NCBI RefSeq assembly: GCF_030409055.1
Contig: NZ_CP116619.1
Span: 3,139,628 to 3,203,627 of the forward strand
Length of the DNA stretch: 64,000 nucleotides
Source of the DNA: Trichocoleus desertorum NBK24
GTDB lineage: Bacteria > Cyanobacteriota > Cyanobacteriia > FACHB-46
Reading direction: 5' to 3'
The notes under the pieces were generated by a model. The model saw only the letters and a list, made by a program, of their open reading frames with translations. It was not told the origin of the DNA and made no database searches. Below are positions 45,418 to 55,284 of the stretch, piece after piece. Both the position numbers and the translations under genes were made by a program. Positions within the stretch are counted from its first letter, which is position 1. The number at the start of each line of letters is the position of its first letter.

Positions 45418-48156
45418 ATGTCAACCCTGGTCATTGTCGAATCTCCTACCAAAGCACGCACCATTCGCAACTACTTGCCCGCAGGCTACCGAGTGGAGGC
45501 GTCAATGGGACACGTGCGCGATCTGCCGCAATCGGCGAGCGAAATCCCCGCTAACGTCAAGGAAGAAAAATGGGCAAAGCTGGGAGTGAATATCGAATCG
45601 GAATTCGAGCCGCTCTATGTGGTGCCCAAAGACAAGAAGAAAATAGTCAAGGCTCTCAAAGACGCGCTCAAAGAAGTTGATGAGCTGATACTGGCAACAG
45701 ACGAAGACCGCGAGGGGGAAAGCATTAGCTGGCATTTACTTCAGCTTTTGCAGCCCAAGGTACCCATCAAGCGCATGGTGTTCCATGAGATCACCCAAGA
45801 AGCGATCAAAGAAGCGCTGAAAAATTGCCGCACTGTAGACGAGAAGCTAGTTCGAGCGCAGGAAACGCGGCGGATCTTAGATCGGTTGGTGGGCTATACC
45901 CTCTCGCCGTTGCTGTGGAAAAAAATTGCTTGGGGTTTGTCGGCTGGACGGGTGCAATCTGTCGCAGTGCGACTTCTGGTGAGACGGGAGCGGCAGCGTC
46001 GGGCCTTCCGTCAAGGAACTTACTGGGATCTCAAAGCCAGCTTAGAAAAAGATAAAAGTGCATTTGAAGCCCGCCTGGTAACGCTGCGGGGTCAGCGCTT
46101 AGCCACAGGTAGCGACTTTGACGAAGCGACAGGGCAAATTGCTGCGGGTCGCAACGTCCTCTTGCTGAATGAAGCTGAAGCCAGAGCCCTGCAAGAGCAA
46201 ATCACTAACAAGCCTTGGACCGTTTCTAATATCGAAGAACGGCCTGTTACTCGCAAGCCTGCACCCCCCTTTACCACTTCTACTCTGCAACAAGAGTCGA
46301 ACCGCAAACTACGTCTCTCCGCTAGAGATACCATGCGGGTGGCTCAAAGCCTTTACGAGCAGGGCTTTATCACCTACATGCGGACAGACTCGGTAAACCT
46401 GTCGCAGCAGGCGATCGAAGCAGCTCGCTCTTGCGTGGAAACCATGTACGGTGCGGCCTACCTCAGCCCCGAACCCCGAAAGTACTCCACCAAAAGCAAA
46501 GGGGCGCAAGAAGCCCACGAAGCCATTCGCCCAGCCGGAAGCAGCTTCCGCACTCCCCAAGAAACCGGACTGAAAGGGGCAGAATTTCAACTGTATGACT
46601 TGATTTGGAAGCGCACCGTCGCCACCCAAATGGCAGAAGCGCGGCAAACCCACATCACCGTGCAAATCCAAGTAGAAGAAGCGGGGTTCCGAGCTAGTGG
46701 TAAGCGGATTGACTTCCCCGGTTTCTTCCGAGCCTATGTGGAAGGCTCCGATGATCCCGACGCGGCGATCGAGGATCGCGAAGTAATTCTTCCGGTGCTT
46801 AAGGTGGGTGACAAGCCAGCTTGCAAAGCTTTAGAGGCGATCGGTCACGAAACCCAACCTCCTGCTCGCTATACCGAAGCTTCTTTGGTGAAAACCTTAG
46901 AAAGCGAAGGCATCGGTCGGCCTAGTACCTACGCCAGCATTATCGGTACCATCATTGACCGGGGCTATGCCCAGATGGTCAGCAATGCCCTAGTGCCCAC
47001 GTTTACTGCCTTTGCCGTCACCACGTTATTAGAAAAGCACTTCCCTGATCTGGTTGATACCAGCTTCACCGCTCGGATGGAGCAAACCCTGGATGAAATT
47101 TCTACGGGTGAGGTAAAGTGGTTGCCTTACCTCAAGGAGTTCTATCTCGGAAAAGCGGGTTTAGAAACGCAAGTCAAGGAACGAGAAAGTCAGATTGATC
47201 CCACAGAAGCCCGCACGATTGAGCTAGAAGATCTGGCAGCTAAAATCCGCATTGGTCGTTACGGCGCTTACCTAGAAACAGAGAAAGACGATGCGATTGT
47301 TAAAGCCACCATTCCTCAAGACTTAACGCCTGCTGACCTAGACCCTGCTCAAGTTGAGGTGTTGCTGCGCCAAAAAACGGAAGGCCCTGATAAGTTGGGA
47401 CTCCAACCAGACACCGGAGAGCCGATTTATCTGCGGATTGGGCCTTTTGGTCCCTATGTCCAATTGGGAGATTTGGGGGAAACCAATGCCGAGCCGAAGC
47501 GGGCTTCGCTACCTAAAGGGGTGGGCATGGAGGATGTCACCCTGGAGATGGCCGTAGGACTGCTGTCTCTTCCCCGGACATTGGGCACGCACCCAGAGAC
47601 AAACGGCAGAATTCAAGCTGGGCTGGGACGATTTGGCCCTTATGTAGTGCATGACCAAGGGAAGGAAGGCAAAGAGTATCGCTCCTTGAAAGCGGAAGAT
47701 GATGTATTGACGATTCCTCTAGACCGTGCTTTGGAATTGCTGGCTGAGCCAAAAGCAGGTCGCCGAGGCGCTCGTAGCAAATCGAAAGAACCGCTGCGAT
47801 CGCTTGGTGCCCATCCTGCCGATGAGGAGCCGATCAACATTTACGACGGTCCCTATGGCCCTTACATCAAGCATGGCAAAACCAATGTCTCGGTTCCTGA
47901 AGACCAAGCGGTGGAGTCGGTGACGTTAGAGGCAGCTCTGGAGCTATTAGGCACTAAGGAGTCAACTAGCAAATCGGGGCGCAAGTCCACCAAAGCTGGG
48001 AGCGGCACGAAAAAGTCAGCTAGCAAGTCGGCAGCGGCTAAGAGTGAGACATCAAAGAGCGAGACAGCTACCAGCAAAACTAAAACCCGCAAAACCACCA
48101 CGAAAAAATCAGGCACCAGTAGCTCTAAAAAGAAAACTTCAACCTTGGAAAGTTAG
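45418..48156 (+). CDS. topA: DNA topoisomerase I
   Basis: 912 residues. The TOPRIM domain opens [20 protein letters not shown] and contains [10 protein letters not shown]; the active-site Tyr is in [15 protein letters not shown]. In place of the C-terminal zinc ribbons of E. coli it has repeated basic domains with [20 protein letters not shown] and [11 protein letters not shown] motifs, usual in cyanobacteria and actinobacteria. A Lys/Ser/Thr-rich tail follows (about 60 residues). It relaxes negative supercoils. Confidence 0.97.
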   Translation: MSTLVIVESPTKARTIRNYLPAGYRVEASMGHVRDLPQSASEIPANVKEEKWAKLGVNIESEFEPLYVVPKDKKKIVKALKDALKEVDELILATDEDREGESISWHLLQLLQPKVPIKRMVFHEITQEAIKEALKNCRTVDEKLVRAQETRRILDRLVGYTLSPLLWKKIAWGLSAGRVQSVAVRLLVRRERQRRAFRQGTYWDLKASLEKDKSAFEARLVTLRGQRLATGSDFDEATGQIAAGRNVLLLNEAEARALQEQITNKPWTVSNIEERPVTRKPAPPFTTSTLQQESNRKLRLSARDTMRVAQSLYEQGFITYMRTDSVNLSQQAIEAARSCVETMYGAAYLSPEPRKYSTKSKGAQEAHEAIRPAGSSFRTPQETGLKGAEFQLYDLIWKRTVATQMAEARQTHITVQIQVEEAGFRASGKRIDFPGFFRAYVEGSDDPDAAIEDREVILPVLKVGDKPACKALEAIGHETQPPARYTEASLVKTLESEGIGRPSTYASIIGTIIDRGYAQMVSNALVPTFTAFAVTTLLEKHFPDLVDTSFTARMEQTLDEISTGEVKWLPYLKEFYLGKAGLETQVKERESQIDPTEARTIELEDLAAKIRIGRYGAYLETEKDDAIVKATIPQDLTPADLDPAQVEVLLRQKTEGPDKLGLQPDTGEPIYLRIGPFGPYVQLGDLGETNAEPKRASLPKGVGMEDVTLEMAVGLLSLPRTLGTHPETNGRIQAGLGRFGPYVVHDQGKEGKEYRSLKAEDDVLTIPLDRALELLAEPKAGRRGARSKSKEPLRSLGAHPADEEPINIYDGPYGPYIKHGKTNVSVPEDQAVESVTLEAALELLGTKESTSKSGRKSTKAGSGTKKSASKSAAAKSETSKSETATSKTKTRKTTTKKSGTSSSKKKTSTLES

Positions 48157-48166
48157 AGCTTCCAAA

Positions 48167-48202
48167 CGATAGGAGGGGAGTAAAGCGATCGCCCTCCTAT
48201 CG
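48167..48202. terminator. Hairpin between convergent topA and ald
   Basis: Perfect 11-bp stem CGATAGGAGGG/CCCTCCTATCG with a 14-base loop that includes a GCGATCG motif. No T tract follows on either strand, so it is a stable hairpin rather than a standard terminator. Confidence 0.5.
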
Positions 48203-48229
48203 CTCAATGCCCTGTAACTCAATCCCCTT

Positions 48230-49318
48230 TCAATGGGCCAAATCAGGAAACACTTCCTGCACGGCGGGATGAACTAAACGCTGGTTTTGCACGTTAAGAC
48301 CCCTAGCTACAACTGGGTCTGAGTCCAGTGCATCTAAGCCATAATTAGCCAACTTCAGTACATAGGGTAGGGTGCTGTTATTGAGGGCTTGGGTAGCGGT
48401 CCAGGGCACAGCTCCAGGCATATTCGGTACGCCATAATGCACCACTCCTGCCTCGATGTAGGTGGGATGGCTATGGGAAGTTGGCCGCATAGTTTCGATA
48501 CAACCCCCTTGATCTACTGCCACATCTACGATCACTGAACCAGGCCGCATTTTGGTCACCAGAGACTGAGACACGAGAATGGGCGCACGCCGACCGGGAA
48601 CCAACACGGCCCCAACCAACAAATCGGCTTCGGGAATTACTGTCTCAATTTGTAAGGAGTTGCTATAGAGCAGTTCCACACGGGAGCCAAATAAGGTTTC
48701 TAAATAAGCTAAACGGTCTACACTCACATCTAAGATTTGTACCTGAGCACCCAACCCTATGGCAATGCGGGCAGCTTCTGTACCCACCACCCCACCGCCA
48801 AGAATCACCACTTGCCCTGGACGCACCCCTGGGACTCCGCCTAGCAAAACGCCACGGCCTCCTTGTTGTCGCTCTAAAAATCGAGCGCCAAACTGTACAG
48901 ATAGCCGCCCAGCAATAATGCTCATGGGGGTTAGCAAAGGCAATTTTCGATCTGGGGTCTCTACCGTTTCATAGGCGATCGCTGTTACCCCAGAGTCAAT
49001 TAAATGCTTGGTCAGTTCGCGATCGGCTGCTAAATGCAGATAGGTAAACAGGAGTTGACCTTTTTGTAAAAACTGATATTCCGGCGATAACGGTTCTTTG
49101 ACCTTAATCACCAACTCCCGATTCCAAGCTGCCTCTGCATTGGGAACAATTTTCGCTCCCACTTGGACATAGTCAGCATCGCTAAAGCCTGCTCCAATCC
49201 CTGCCTGGGTCTCGACAAAAACGGTATGCCCGTTGTCTACTAGGACGCGAACACTACTCGGACTCAACCCCACCCGGAACTCTTGGTCTTTTGTTTCCTT
49301 GGGAACGCCGATTTCCAT
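48230..49318 (-). CDS. ald: Alanine dehydrogenase
   Basis: 362 residues from ATG 49318. It begins MEIGVPKETKDQEFRVGLSP. The NAD-binding motif is VVILGGGVVGTEAARIAIGL, and catalytic residues lie in KVKEPLSPEY and DVAVDQGGCIET. It interconverts alanine and pyruvate with NAD and ammonia. It converges on topA. Confidence 0.95.
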   Translation of the reverse strand: MEIGVPKETKDQEFRVGLSPSSVRVLVDNGHTVFVETQAGIGAGFSDADYVQVGAKIVPNAEAAWNRELVIKVKEPLSPEYQFLQKGQLLFTYLHLAADRELTKHLIDSGVTAIAYETVETPDRKLPLLTPMSIIAGRLSVQFGARFLERQQGGRGVLLGGVPGVRPGQVVILGGGVVGTEAARIAIGLGAQVQILDVSVDRLAYLETLFGSRVELLYSNSLQIETVIPEADLLVGAVLVPGRRAPILVSQSLVTKMRPGSVIVDVAVDQGGCIETMRPTSHSHPTYIEAGVVHYGVPNMPGAVPWTATQALNNSTLPYVLKLANYGLDALDSDPVVARGLNVQNQRLVHPAVQEVFPDLAH

Positions 49319-49605
49319 CTGCAACCTCTGAATGCCCTATGCTTCTAGCTTAAGCTGGTCACAAAAGTAGCCGAGAATCAAAGTAGAGCCTGAGCTTGAG
49401 CGATCGCCACTCGGTCGTGATTCAAAAGGATGAGTTGACGCCAAGACCGCCCTCCTTAAAATAGATAAAAGCGGTAAAGAATTGTAAATAGCGTTAAAAG
49501 CAGCCAGAATTTCTAACTTAAGGCTTACCTCTTTAGTAAGATTTCTCAATCGCTGCTTTACACTTGGACTGAATTAGCGGAACTGTCGTCAATTTTTTTG
49601 AAGCA

Positions 49606-49776
49606 ATGACTCAACTACAACCCACTACAACTCCCAAATTGGCTGAACCGAAAGTCGGCTTTACGGAATATGCAGAACGCTTAAATGGTCGAGCCGCTAT
49701 GCTTGGTTTTGCGATCGCCGTTGCCATCGAATATGTGACTGGACAAGGCGTTTTGACTTGGCTAGGACTGCGCTAA
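49606..49776 (+). CDS. High-light-inducible protein (Hlip/Scp)
   Basis: 56 residues with a single chlorophyll-binding-type helix: GFTEYAERLNGRAAMLGFAI, the signature ExxNGRxAMxGF of the CAB/ELIP/HLIP family, where Glu and Asn bind chlorophyll. Hlips join photosystem II assembly complexes and dissipate energy under high light. It is missed by longer ORF cut-offs. It is divergent from ald. Its upstream region is AT-rich, but I could not confirm an HLR1 box. Confidence 0.95.
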   Translation: MTQLQPTTTPKLAEPKVGFTEYAERLNGRAAMLGFAIAVAIEYVTGQGVLTWLGLR

Positions 49777-50104
49777 TCCTTCGGCTTTGCCAGTTCTTCC
49801 TCTAACCTTGCTCCTGGCTGATGCTGGTGACGCTGACTGAATTGGCAAAGCAGCAATCAAAAGAGGCTAGCTTCAATGAGGAAGGGCTGGGGAAGGCTGG
49901 AGAGGGCTAAGGTAAAGAGATGATGAACGGTAGAATAAATACTTATCGCCCTAGACAGTCTTTTCTATAATTCTGCATAAGTTGGGGGATGCGTTTAAAT
50001 TAGAAATAAGAACTCCTACTAAACTGAATCCCGTAACTTTCCAACTGTTTTGCTTCATTTAAAGCTCTAAACTTCTTGATACGTTGAGCCAGAGAAATAC
50101 TGTG
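49777..50104. other. 328-base gap after the Hlip gene
   Basis: No protein-like frame and no clear hairpin with a T tract. A purine-rich GGAAGGGCTGGGGAAGG stretch lies near 49878. Probably the Hlip 3' untranslated region and the promoter of the next gene. Confidence 0.45.
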
Positions 50105-50398
50105 ATGAATGCTGTATGGCCTCGGTTTCTGAGAGCGGCTTATCGTAAGGAGCCCATCTCAAGTTTTATTATTACGGTTGGTGCTGTAGATGCTGCGATC
50201 GGTGGGCTTGATAGTCGCTGGTCTCTGTTTAGTTTTGGTCTAGGAACTGTGGGACTCGCGATCGCCCTGCGTTGGTGGTTGATGCACCGCCAAGAGGAAG
50301 AACAACCCGCTCAGGTGCCCCAATATTACTTGCCATCCCGCTCCTCCCGACCGCAGCTCCCCATGCTATCGGTTTCCAAGAAAAACCCACCTCACTAA
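50105..50398 (+). CDS. Small membrane protein of unknown function
   Basis: 97 residues from ATG 50105 (TTG 50084 gives seven more). Two hydrophobic segments appear, SFIITVGAVDAAIGGLD and FSFGLGTVGLAIALRWWLM, followed by a hydrophilic Pro/Ser tail. No family is recognised. It lies 58 bases upstream of the MerR regulator on the same strand. Confidence 0.65.
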   Translation: MNAVWPRFLRAAYRKEPISSFIITVGAVDAAIGGLDSRWSLFSFGLGTVGLAIALRWWLMHRQEEEQPAQVPQYYLPSRSSRPQLPMLSVSKKNPPH

Positions 50399-50456
50399 AT
50401 TTGTTTCTTATTTTTCTTAAGATCGGCCTCCGCTAGGGCTGAAGCTCTGTACCGTC

Positions 50457-50927
50457 ATGGCTCCAACTATAAAGCAACTCCTTAAGATCGGTGAGGTTGC
50501 CACTCAGAGTGGGCTACCTGTCAAAACGATTCGTTACTACGAAGAAATTGGCTTATTGACGCCAACTGTGGAACGTTCTGAGGCAGGATATCGTCTGTTT
50601 GACCGTTCAGTGCTAAATCGCTTGGCTTTTATTAAGCGGGCTCAAGCTTTAGGGTTGAGCTTAAGTGAAATCCACGAGGTTTTGGGTGTGCACGACCAGG
50701 GCCAACTGCCTTGTGGTGAAGTCAAGCAACGCTTGCAGACTAAATTGGCTGCGATCGCTCAGCAGATCGAAGCGCTCAAAACTCTAGAAGATGAACTACA
50801 AGGAATTCTTTCAGGTTGGGAAGAACAGCCTCCAGTTCATCGGATTCATCAAACAATCTGCCCCAATATTCAATCGAACTATGAAACACCCGTCTCCCAG
50901 CTTTCCTCTGCGTGTATTTCTTCATAA
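50457..50927 (+). CDS. MerR family transcriptional regulator
   Basis: 156 residues. The winged helix spans residues 9-78: LKIGEVATQSGLPVKTIRYYEEIGLLTP, then GYRLFDRSVLNRLAFIKRAQ. A dimerisation helix follows. Cysteines in QLPCGEVKQRL and TICPNIQ match the two-position pattern of metal-sensing MerR proteins (ZntR/CueR-like), so metal or redox sensing is possible. Its final 47 bases overlap the start of the WD40 gene. Confidence 0.92.
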   Translation: MAPTIKQLLKIGEVATQSGLPVKTIRYYEEIGLLTPTVERSEAGYRLFDRSVLNRLAFIKRAQALGLSLSEIHEVLGVHDQGQLPCGEVKQRLQTKLAAIAQQIEALKTLEDELQGILSGWEEQPPVHRIHQTICPNIQSNYETPVSQLSSACISS

Positions 50928-51978
50928 GCGGTTGGCATTTTGGGGAGCAGTTTGCATCGGCGTAGTCTGCCCTATCCAAGTCGTTAGCGTCAGCCAAGCT
51001 CTACCCGCACCTCCTGTAGCGAGTGAGGTCGCCGCTACCACCGTCACGAATACCCCCACTAGTGGCGATTGGAGGCAACCCCAGCTAGTTCAGACCCTTG
51101 AAGGGCATAAAGGAGCAGTCGATGTGCTCTTATTTAGTCAAGATGGTCAGACGCTATTTAGTGGCGGCAGCTATAACGACGCCAGAATCAAGGTTTGGAA
51201 TCTCCAGCGCGGCAGAGAGGCGATGACGTTGCGAGTCCATCAGACAATGGTGGCATCGCTAGCCCTGAGTCCAGATGGTCAAACCTTAGCTAGCGGTGGT
51301 ACCGACTATATTTTGAACCTTTGGAACCTAAAAACAAACAAATCGACTCGCATTTTTTTAGACCACTCCAGCCACATTTTGGCACTCGCTATTAGTCCTG
51401 ACGGTCAAACCTTAGTCAGCGGGGGTTTAGACGGAATTAAACTCTGGGATTTACAAAGACAACGCCCTTTGTACACCCTTGAGGATGAGCGCCATGAAGT
51501 CTATTCCCTAGCTATTAGTCCTTCTGGGCAATACCTAGCAAGCGGAGAAGACAATGGGGTGGTGAAGCTGTGGGATTTGGCGAGTGGGCAGCTGCTACAA
51601 ACCCTTCCAGGTCACACAGGGGTGGTTAACTCTCTAGCCTTTACACCCGACAGTTCCTCCTTAATCAGCGCTAGTCGAGATACAACCATTAAAGTTTGGA
51701 ATCCAGAAACAGGTGAATTGCGGCAAACTCTAGCAGGGCACAACAATTGGGTAACTGATGTTGAGGTGAATCCTAACGGCAGAATCTTAGCCAGTGCGGG
51801 TCGAGACGCGGTTAGACTGTGGAACCTGGAGACAGGAGAAATGATTACTACCCTGACTGAGCATACAGATTGGGTACAGTCGGTTGCCTTTAGCCCTGAC
51901 GGCCAAACTCTGGCTAGCGGTGGTTCTGATCGGTTGATTCGAGTGTGGCGAGATGGAGTCTTAACTCCCACTAAGTAA
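50881..51978 (+). CDS. Exported WD40 repeat protein (seven blades)
   Basis: 365 residues from ATG 50881, which places a signal peptide at the N-terminus (RLAFWGAVCIGVVCPIQVVS). Seven WD40 repeats follow from about residue 68 to the end, each with a VxSLAxSPDGQxLASGGxD-xxIxxWN pattern, enough for one complete beta-propeller. It probably acts as a periplasmic or lumenal scaffold. The start lies 47 bases inside the MerR gene in another frame, so translation may be coupled. Confidence 0.9.
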   Translation: MKHPSPSFPLRVFLHKRLAFWGAVCIGVVCPIQVVSVSQALPAPPVASEVAATTVTNTPTSGDWRQPQLVQTLEGHKGAVDVLLFSQDGQTLFSGGSYNDARIKVWNLQRGREAMTLRVHQTMVASLALSPDGQTLASGGTDYILNLWNLKTNKSTRIFLDHSSHILALAISPDGQTLVSGGLDGIKLWDLQRQRPLYTLEDERHEVYSLAISPSGQYLASGEDNGVVKLWDLASGQLLQTLPGHTGVVNSLAFTPDSSSLISASRDTTIKVWNPETGELRQTLAGHNNWVTDVEVNPNGRILASAGRDAVRLWNLETGEMITTLTEHTDWVQSVAFSPDGQTLASGGSDRLIRVWRDGVLTPTK

Positions 51979-52003
51979 ATGAGCTAAGTGATTACAGCAG
52001 CTA

Positions 52004-52216
52004 TTAAGCACATAAAAAAATCGAGGAAGAGAGTTTCATGTCTCCTCCTCGATTTTTTTGATTGTTTTGGTCTTTGGGATCGCTTTGCTCTTTGAGCTTT
52101 TGCTTCAGAACTTGCATTTGCTTTTTGCGTTGTCTCTGGCGGGCCGAACCACCTTTACCCTTGGAGTTCCGACCCTCACAGCGCGGCGACTCCCATCGTT
52201 TCAGACGTTGAGCCAT
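52004..52216 (-). CDS. Small basic protein of unknown function (doubtful end)
   Basis: 70 residues, very rich in Lys, Arg and Gln (GKGGSARQRQRKKQMQVLKQ), likely nucleic-acid binding if real. It begins 24 bases after the 3' end of tRNA-Leu(CAA) on the same strand. The stop codon at 52004 lies beyond the T tract of the terminator at 52014-52059, so the transcript would end before the stop. The true frame or end is therefore uncertain. Confidence 0.4.
   Translation of the reverse strand: MAQRLKRWESPRCEGRNSKGKGGSARQRQRKKQMQVLKQKLKEQSDPKDQNNQKNRGGDMKLSSSIFLCA
52014..52059. terminator. Bidirectional terminator
   Basis: AAAAAAATCGAGGA pairs with TCCTCGATTTTTTT (52014-52027 and 52046-52059), 14 bp counting the A/T base. 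Seven T follow the stem on either strand. It ends the WD40 transcript on plus and falls inside the last codons of the small minus-strand ORF. Confidence 0.9.
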
Positions 52217-52239
52217 ATTGGGTACTTAGTTAAATAATA

Positions 52240-52321
52240 TGGGCGGGGAGAGACTCGAACTCTCACGGCCGAAGCCGCCACATTTTGAGTGTGGTGCGTC
52301 TACCAATTCCGCCATCCGCCC
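52240..52321 (-). tRNA. tRNA-Leu (anticodon CAA)
   Basis: 82 bases. Acceptor GGGCGGA at the 5' end pairs with CCCGCCC apart from one A-C mismatch. The D-arm has GGCGGAATTGGTAGACGC, the anticodon loop is CTCAAAA (anticodon CAA), a class II variable arm is present, and the T loop is GTTCGAGTC. CCA is not encoded. Its first 22 bases overlap the 3' end of the M48 protease gene. Confidence 0.93.
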
Positions 52322-53175
52322 TTGGATGCAGTTTCACTATTATACTCATTTTTTCCGTTTTGCAACAGGGTTTGGTAAGTTTTACTTCCAGCCCAGCGAT
52401 CGATCTCTCGCGCTCGAATCACAGGAACCGGATGAGTCAGAGGGGCAACTTGAGCCTGCTTTAGCAACTCACCCAGATCGCTGTTGCTGACGTCATCGTA
52501 AGAACGTGCCTGAGCCAGAAAAGCGTCTAGGTTCAACTTAGATGCCAAGGTTGGCGATCCTCCAGTCAGCTTCATCAGCAAGGAAGCCACCACCTTCGGG
52601 TCTTGCGTGACCAAGAGGGCAGCGCGATCGCAAGTAAATTCAGCACAGCGAACCCATTCCAAGATCTGGGACTGCAAGGTTTGGGCAATCATTCCCCCTA
52701 ATGTCGGCAGTTGTCCTGCTGCCAGCACCATGATGTTGGCTAGGGTTAAGTAAACCCCGTGGTCACATTTCAAGTGCCCTAACTCGTGAGCAATCACCGC
52801 TTGAATTTCTTCGGGATTCAGTAGTTCTAGCAAAGAGGTATGAACGACGATGAAGGGCTGTCTCCCCCGAATCGCAAACGTGTAAGCATTGGGGACAGGA
52901 TGTTGCCGAATATAGAGCTGAGGCAATTCCAGATCAAGAATTTTGCAAGCTTCGATCAGCAGTTGGTGCAGGTGCGGCAGTTGTTGATCGCTGACCAAAA
53001 TGCTGGAGGCAATATTGTCGAGGTAAAAAACTTGTTCGGCTAGCGGCCCTAGCAAACTCCGAATCATCAAATCCAGCCCAGGCAACTGCTTGAGGGCTTG
53101 GGTTGCTTCTAAATCGAGTGGATGACGAAATTGATCCGCCTTCAAGCCAATTAAAGGAGTCTTTGCAGGAGACAT
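52300..53175 (-). CDS. M48 family metalloprotease overlapping a tRNA
   Basis: 291 residues from ATG 53175. The zinc motif is in AVIAHELGHLKCDHGVYLTL, with the third ligand in CAEFTCDRAALLVT. One or two hydrophobic stretches follow the zinc motif (LANIMVLAAGQL). It belongs to the HtpX/Oma1-like group of membrane-associated proteases. The last seven codons (KGGWRNW) and the stop TAG are formed by the 5' part of tRNA-Leu(CAA). The frame continues upstream to 53346 with a Cys-rich segment that lacks family resemblance. Confidence 0.9.
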   Translation of the reverse strand: MSPAKTPLIGLKADQFRHPLDLEATQALKQLPGLDLMIRSLLGPLAEQVFYLDNIASSILVSDQQLPHLHQLLIEACKILDLELPQLYIRQHPVPNAYTFAIRGRQPFIVVHTSLLELLNPEEIQAVIAHELGHLKCDHGVYLTLANIMVLAAGQLPTLGGMIAQTLQSQILEWVRCAEFTCDRAALLVTQDPKVVASLLMKLTGGSPTLASKLNLDAFLAQARSYDDVSNSDLGELLKQAQVAPLTHPVPVIRAREIDRWAGSKTYQTLLQNGKNEYNSETASKGGWRNW

Positions 53176-53386
53176 GCTGGGGCAGCCACAAAAAGTGAGG
53201 TTAAGACAAGCTTCTGAGCAAGCCGCACAGCAAATACGAGTTGCATGGCGATCGCTTACCACCGATGCTTCACACCGATACATAGCTAGTATAACGAGAT
53301 TGCTCCTAGCCTGCGGAAGCCAAGAGCAATCAAGATCCAGCCTCACTCAGCGCAAACGTGGCTAGGAATGTAACTGTGGCTAGGGG

Positions 53387-54757
53387 TTAATTAGGCGCGA
53401 TCGGGGTTAGTGGAGCTACCTCAACCTCAGTAGTCGAGTCTCCTTGAAGACGCTGCAACTTCACCCCCAGTTTTTGGAGCTTCGTGTCGAGGTTTTCATA
53501 GCCCCGATCCAAATGGTGTAATCCTTGAATCGTGGTTTTACCCTCTGCGGCCAAAGCAGCCACCACCAAAGCAGCCGATGCTCTTAAATCGGTTGCGACT
53601 ACAGGAGCCCCAGAGAGCGTCGGGACTCCCCGAATCACGGCGTGATTGCCCTTCACCCGAATATCAGCTCCCATGCGATTCAGCTCAGCCACATGGCGCA
53701 GGCGGTTTTCAAACACCGTTTCTGTAACGATGCTATCGCCCTCACTGACGGTCAGCAAAGCCATAAACTGAGCTTGCATATCCGTAGGAAAACCTGGATA
53801 GGGTAGGGTCTCAATATCAGTGGCGGTCAGGCCATGCCCCGGACTGATCCGCAAACAGTTAGGTGAGTCTGGGGTGATCAAAGCACCGATCGCCCGCAAC
53901 TTAGCAATGGCAGCCGTCAAATGGTCAGGAATAACCGGAGAGAGGCTAATTTCAGATTGTGTGATAGCTCCTGCTACTAGAAAAGTAGCTGCTTCAACGC
54001 GATCTGGAATAATGGCGTAGTCAGCTGAGTGCAAACTTGGCACCCCTGAGATCACAATGGTTTTCGTACCTGCGCCTTGGATCTTGGCTCCCATGGCTCG
54101 GCAGAAGTTGGCCAAGTCGATCACTTCAGGCTCTTGAGCAGCATTCTCCAGAATGGTTTCGCCATCCGCTAGGGTAGCAGCCATCATCAGCGTTTCGGTT
54201 GCGCCAACGCTGGGATAATCTAAATAGATTTTGGCTCCCTTGAGGCGGCGGCTAGGGCCTTTGACGTAGGCATTGACTGTGCCATGCTCGATGTGGACAT
54301 CAGCTCCCATCGCTTGCAGACCGCGGACATGGAGGTCTACTGGACGGGCACCGATCGCGCAGCCACCGGGTAACGGAACGCGGGCCACGCCTAAGCGAGC
54401 TAGAACGGGGCCAATGACAAAGAAGCTAGCTCTTAGTTGGCTAACCAGCTCGTAAGGAGCGGTTGATTGGCCAATGTAGCTCGCATTGATATTGAGAACA
54501 TCGCCCTGTCGCGTCAGTTTGACACCCAAGGATGCCAAAATCTCCCCCATCCGAGAGACATCTGCCAGAGAGGGAACGTTACGAAGACGGCAGTCTTGAG
54601 GACAGAGCAGGGCACCCGCCATCACAACGAGGGCGGAGTTTTTGGCACCGCTAATAGTGACATGTCCTTTGAGCGAAGATTTACCCCAAATCTGAAGTAC
54701 TGACTTATCTTCTTCAGGTGAAGAATGGGTATCTGGCAGGCCGTAAGAGGGAGTTAT
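53387..54757 (-). CDS. murA: UDP-N-acetylglucosamine 1-carboxyvinyltransferase, probable AUA start
   Basis: 456 residues if translation starts at ATA 54757. The core [20 protein letters not shown] holds the essential Lys-Asn pair, and [16 protein letters not shown] carries the catalytic Cys. It makes the first committed precursor of peptidoglycan. The first GTG/ATG (54625/54622) lies after the Lys-Asn pair and would give a dead enzyme. Upstream, the frame is open to a TAA but has no ATG, GTG or TTG. ATA 54755-54757 lies 8 bases after GGAGG (54766-54770), and the segment that follows looks like the normal N-terminus. CTG 54739 is an alternative. Confidence 0.85.
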   Translation of the reverse strand: MTPSYGLPDTHSSPEEDKSVLQIWGKSSLKGHVTISGAKNSALVVMAGALLCPQDCRLRNVPSLADVSRMGEILASLGVKLTRQGDVLNINASYIGQSTAPYELVSQLRASFFVIGPVLARLGVARVPLPGGCAIGARPVDLHVRGLQAMGADVHIEHGTVNAYVKGPSRRLKGAKIYLDYPSVGATETLMMAATLADGETILENAAQEPEVIDLANFCRAMGAKIQGAGTKTIVISGVPSLHSADYAIIPDRVEAATFLVAGAITQSEISLSPVIPDHLTAAIAKLRAIGALITPDSPNCLRISPGHGLTATDIETLPYPGFPTDMQAQFMALLTVSEGDSIVTETVFENRLRHVAELNRMGADIRVKGNHAVIRGVPTLSGAPVVATDLRASAALVVAALAAEGKTTIQGLHHLDRGYENLDTKLQKLGVKLQRLQGDSTTEVEVAPLTPIAPN

Positions 54758-54971
54758 GGGCTTATCCTCCGAGTCATTTATGCTTTTTAGAACTTACAAA
54801 TTTGGTTTTGATTCTACCGGAAAGATTTCAGATGTCCAGAACTCTGCTCTCAAGCACTAAATATAGTGAACTCAAACAAAGGCTATAGGCTATGAATTTT
54901 CAACCGTAAGAGTTGACAAACCTTCCGGATTTTACTACATTGATAAATCGCAGTTCAAAACTGCACAACAA

Positions 54972-55055
54972 GCGGAACTGGCGGAATTGGTAGACGCGCT
55001 AGATTCAGGTTCTAGTGTCTGCAAAGACTTCCGGGTTCAAGTCCCGGGTTCCGCA
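54972..55055 (+). tRNA. tRNA-Leu (anticodon CAG)
   Basis: 84 bases. Acceptor GCGGAAC pairs with GTTCCGC-type bases at the 3' end (GGGTTCCGCA). The D-arm is GGCGGAATTGGTAGACGC, the anticodon stem CTAGA/TCTAG encloses TTCAGGT (anticodon CAG), a long variable arm follows, and the T loop is GTTCAAGTC. It is the second leucine tRNA in the window. Confidence 0.95.
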
Positions 55056-55112
55056 TCTAAAGCCAGTTGAGTCAAGCCCTGAAGGGCTCCCTCAGTCTAC
55101 ATGATGTTTAAG

Positions 55113-55152
55113 AGCAAACCGTATGAGAAATTCAGCGGTTTGCTTTTTTATT
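55113..55152 (+). terminator. Terminator after tRNA-Leu(CAG)
   Basis: AGCAAACCG/CGGTTTGCT (55113-55121 and 55136-55144), 14-base loop, followed by TTTTTTATTTTT. Strong Rho-independent terminator 58 bases past the tRNA. Confidence 0.9.
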
Positions 55153-55284
55153 TTTCCCTAAAAGTTCTTCAGGTAACTGGAGCTTTGGTCAGATCTACTT
55201 ATGAATTCTTAGCCAATTGTAAGAATATTTAAATATTTGGCTCGATGTTATCGATATTCAGAACCCAGATTCTACCCTGTGGCT

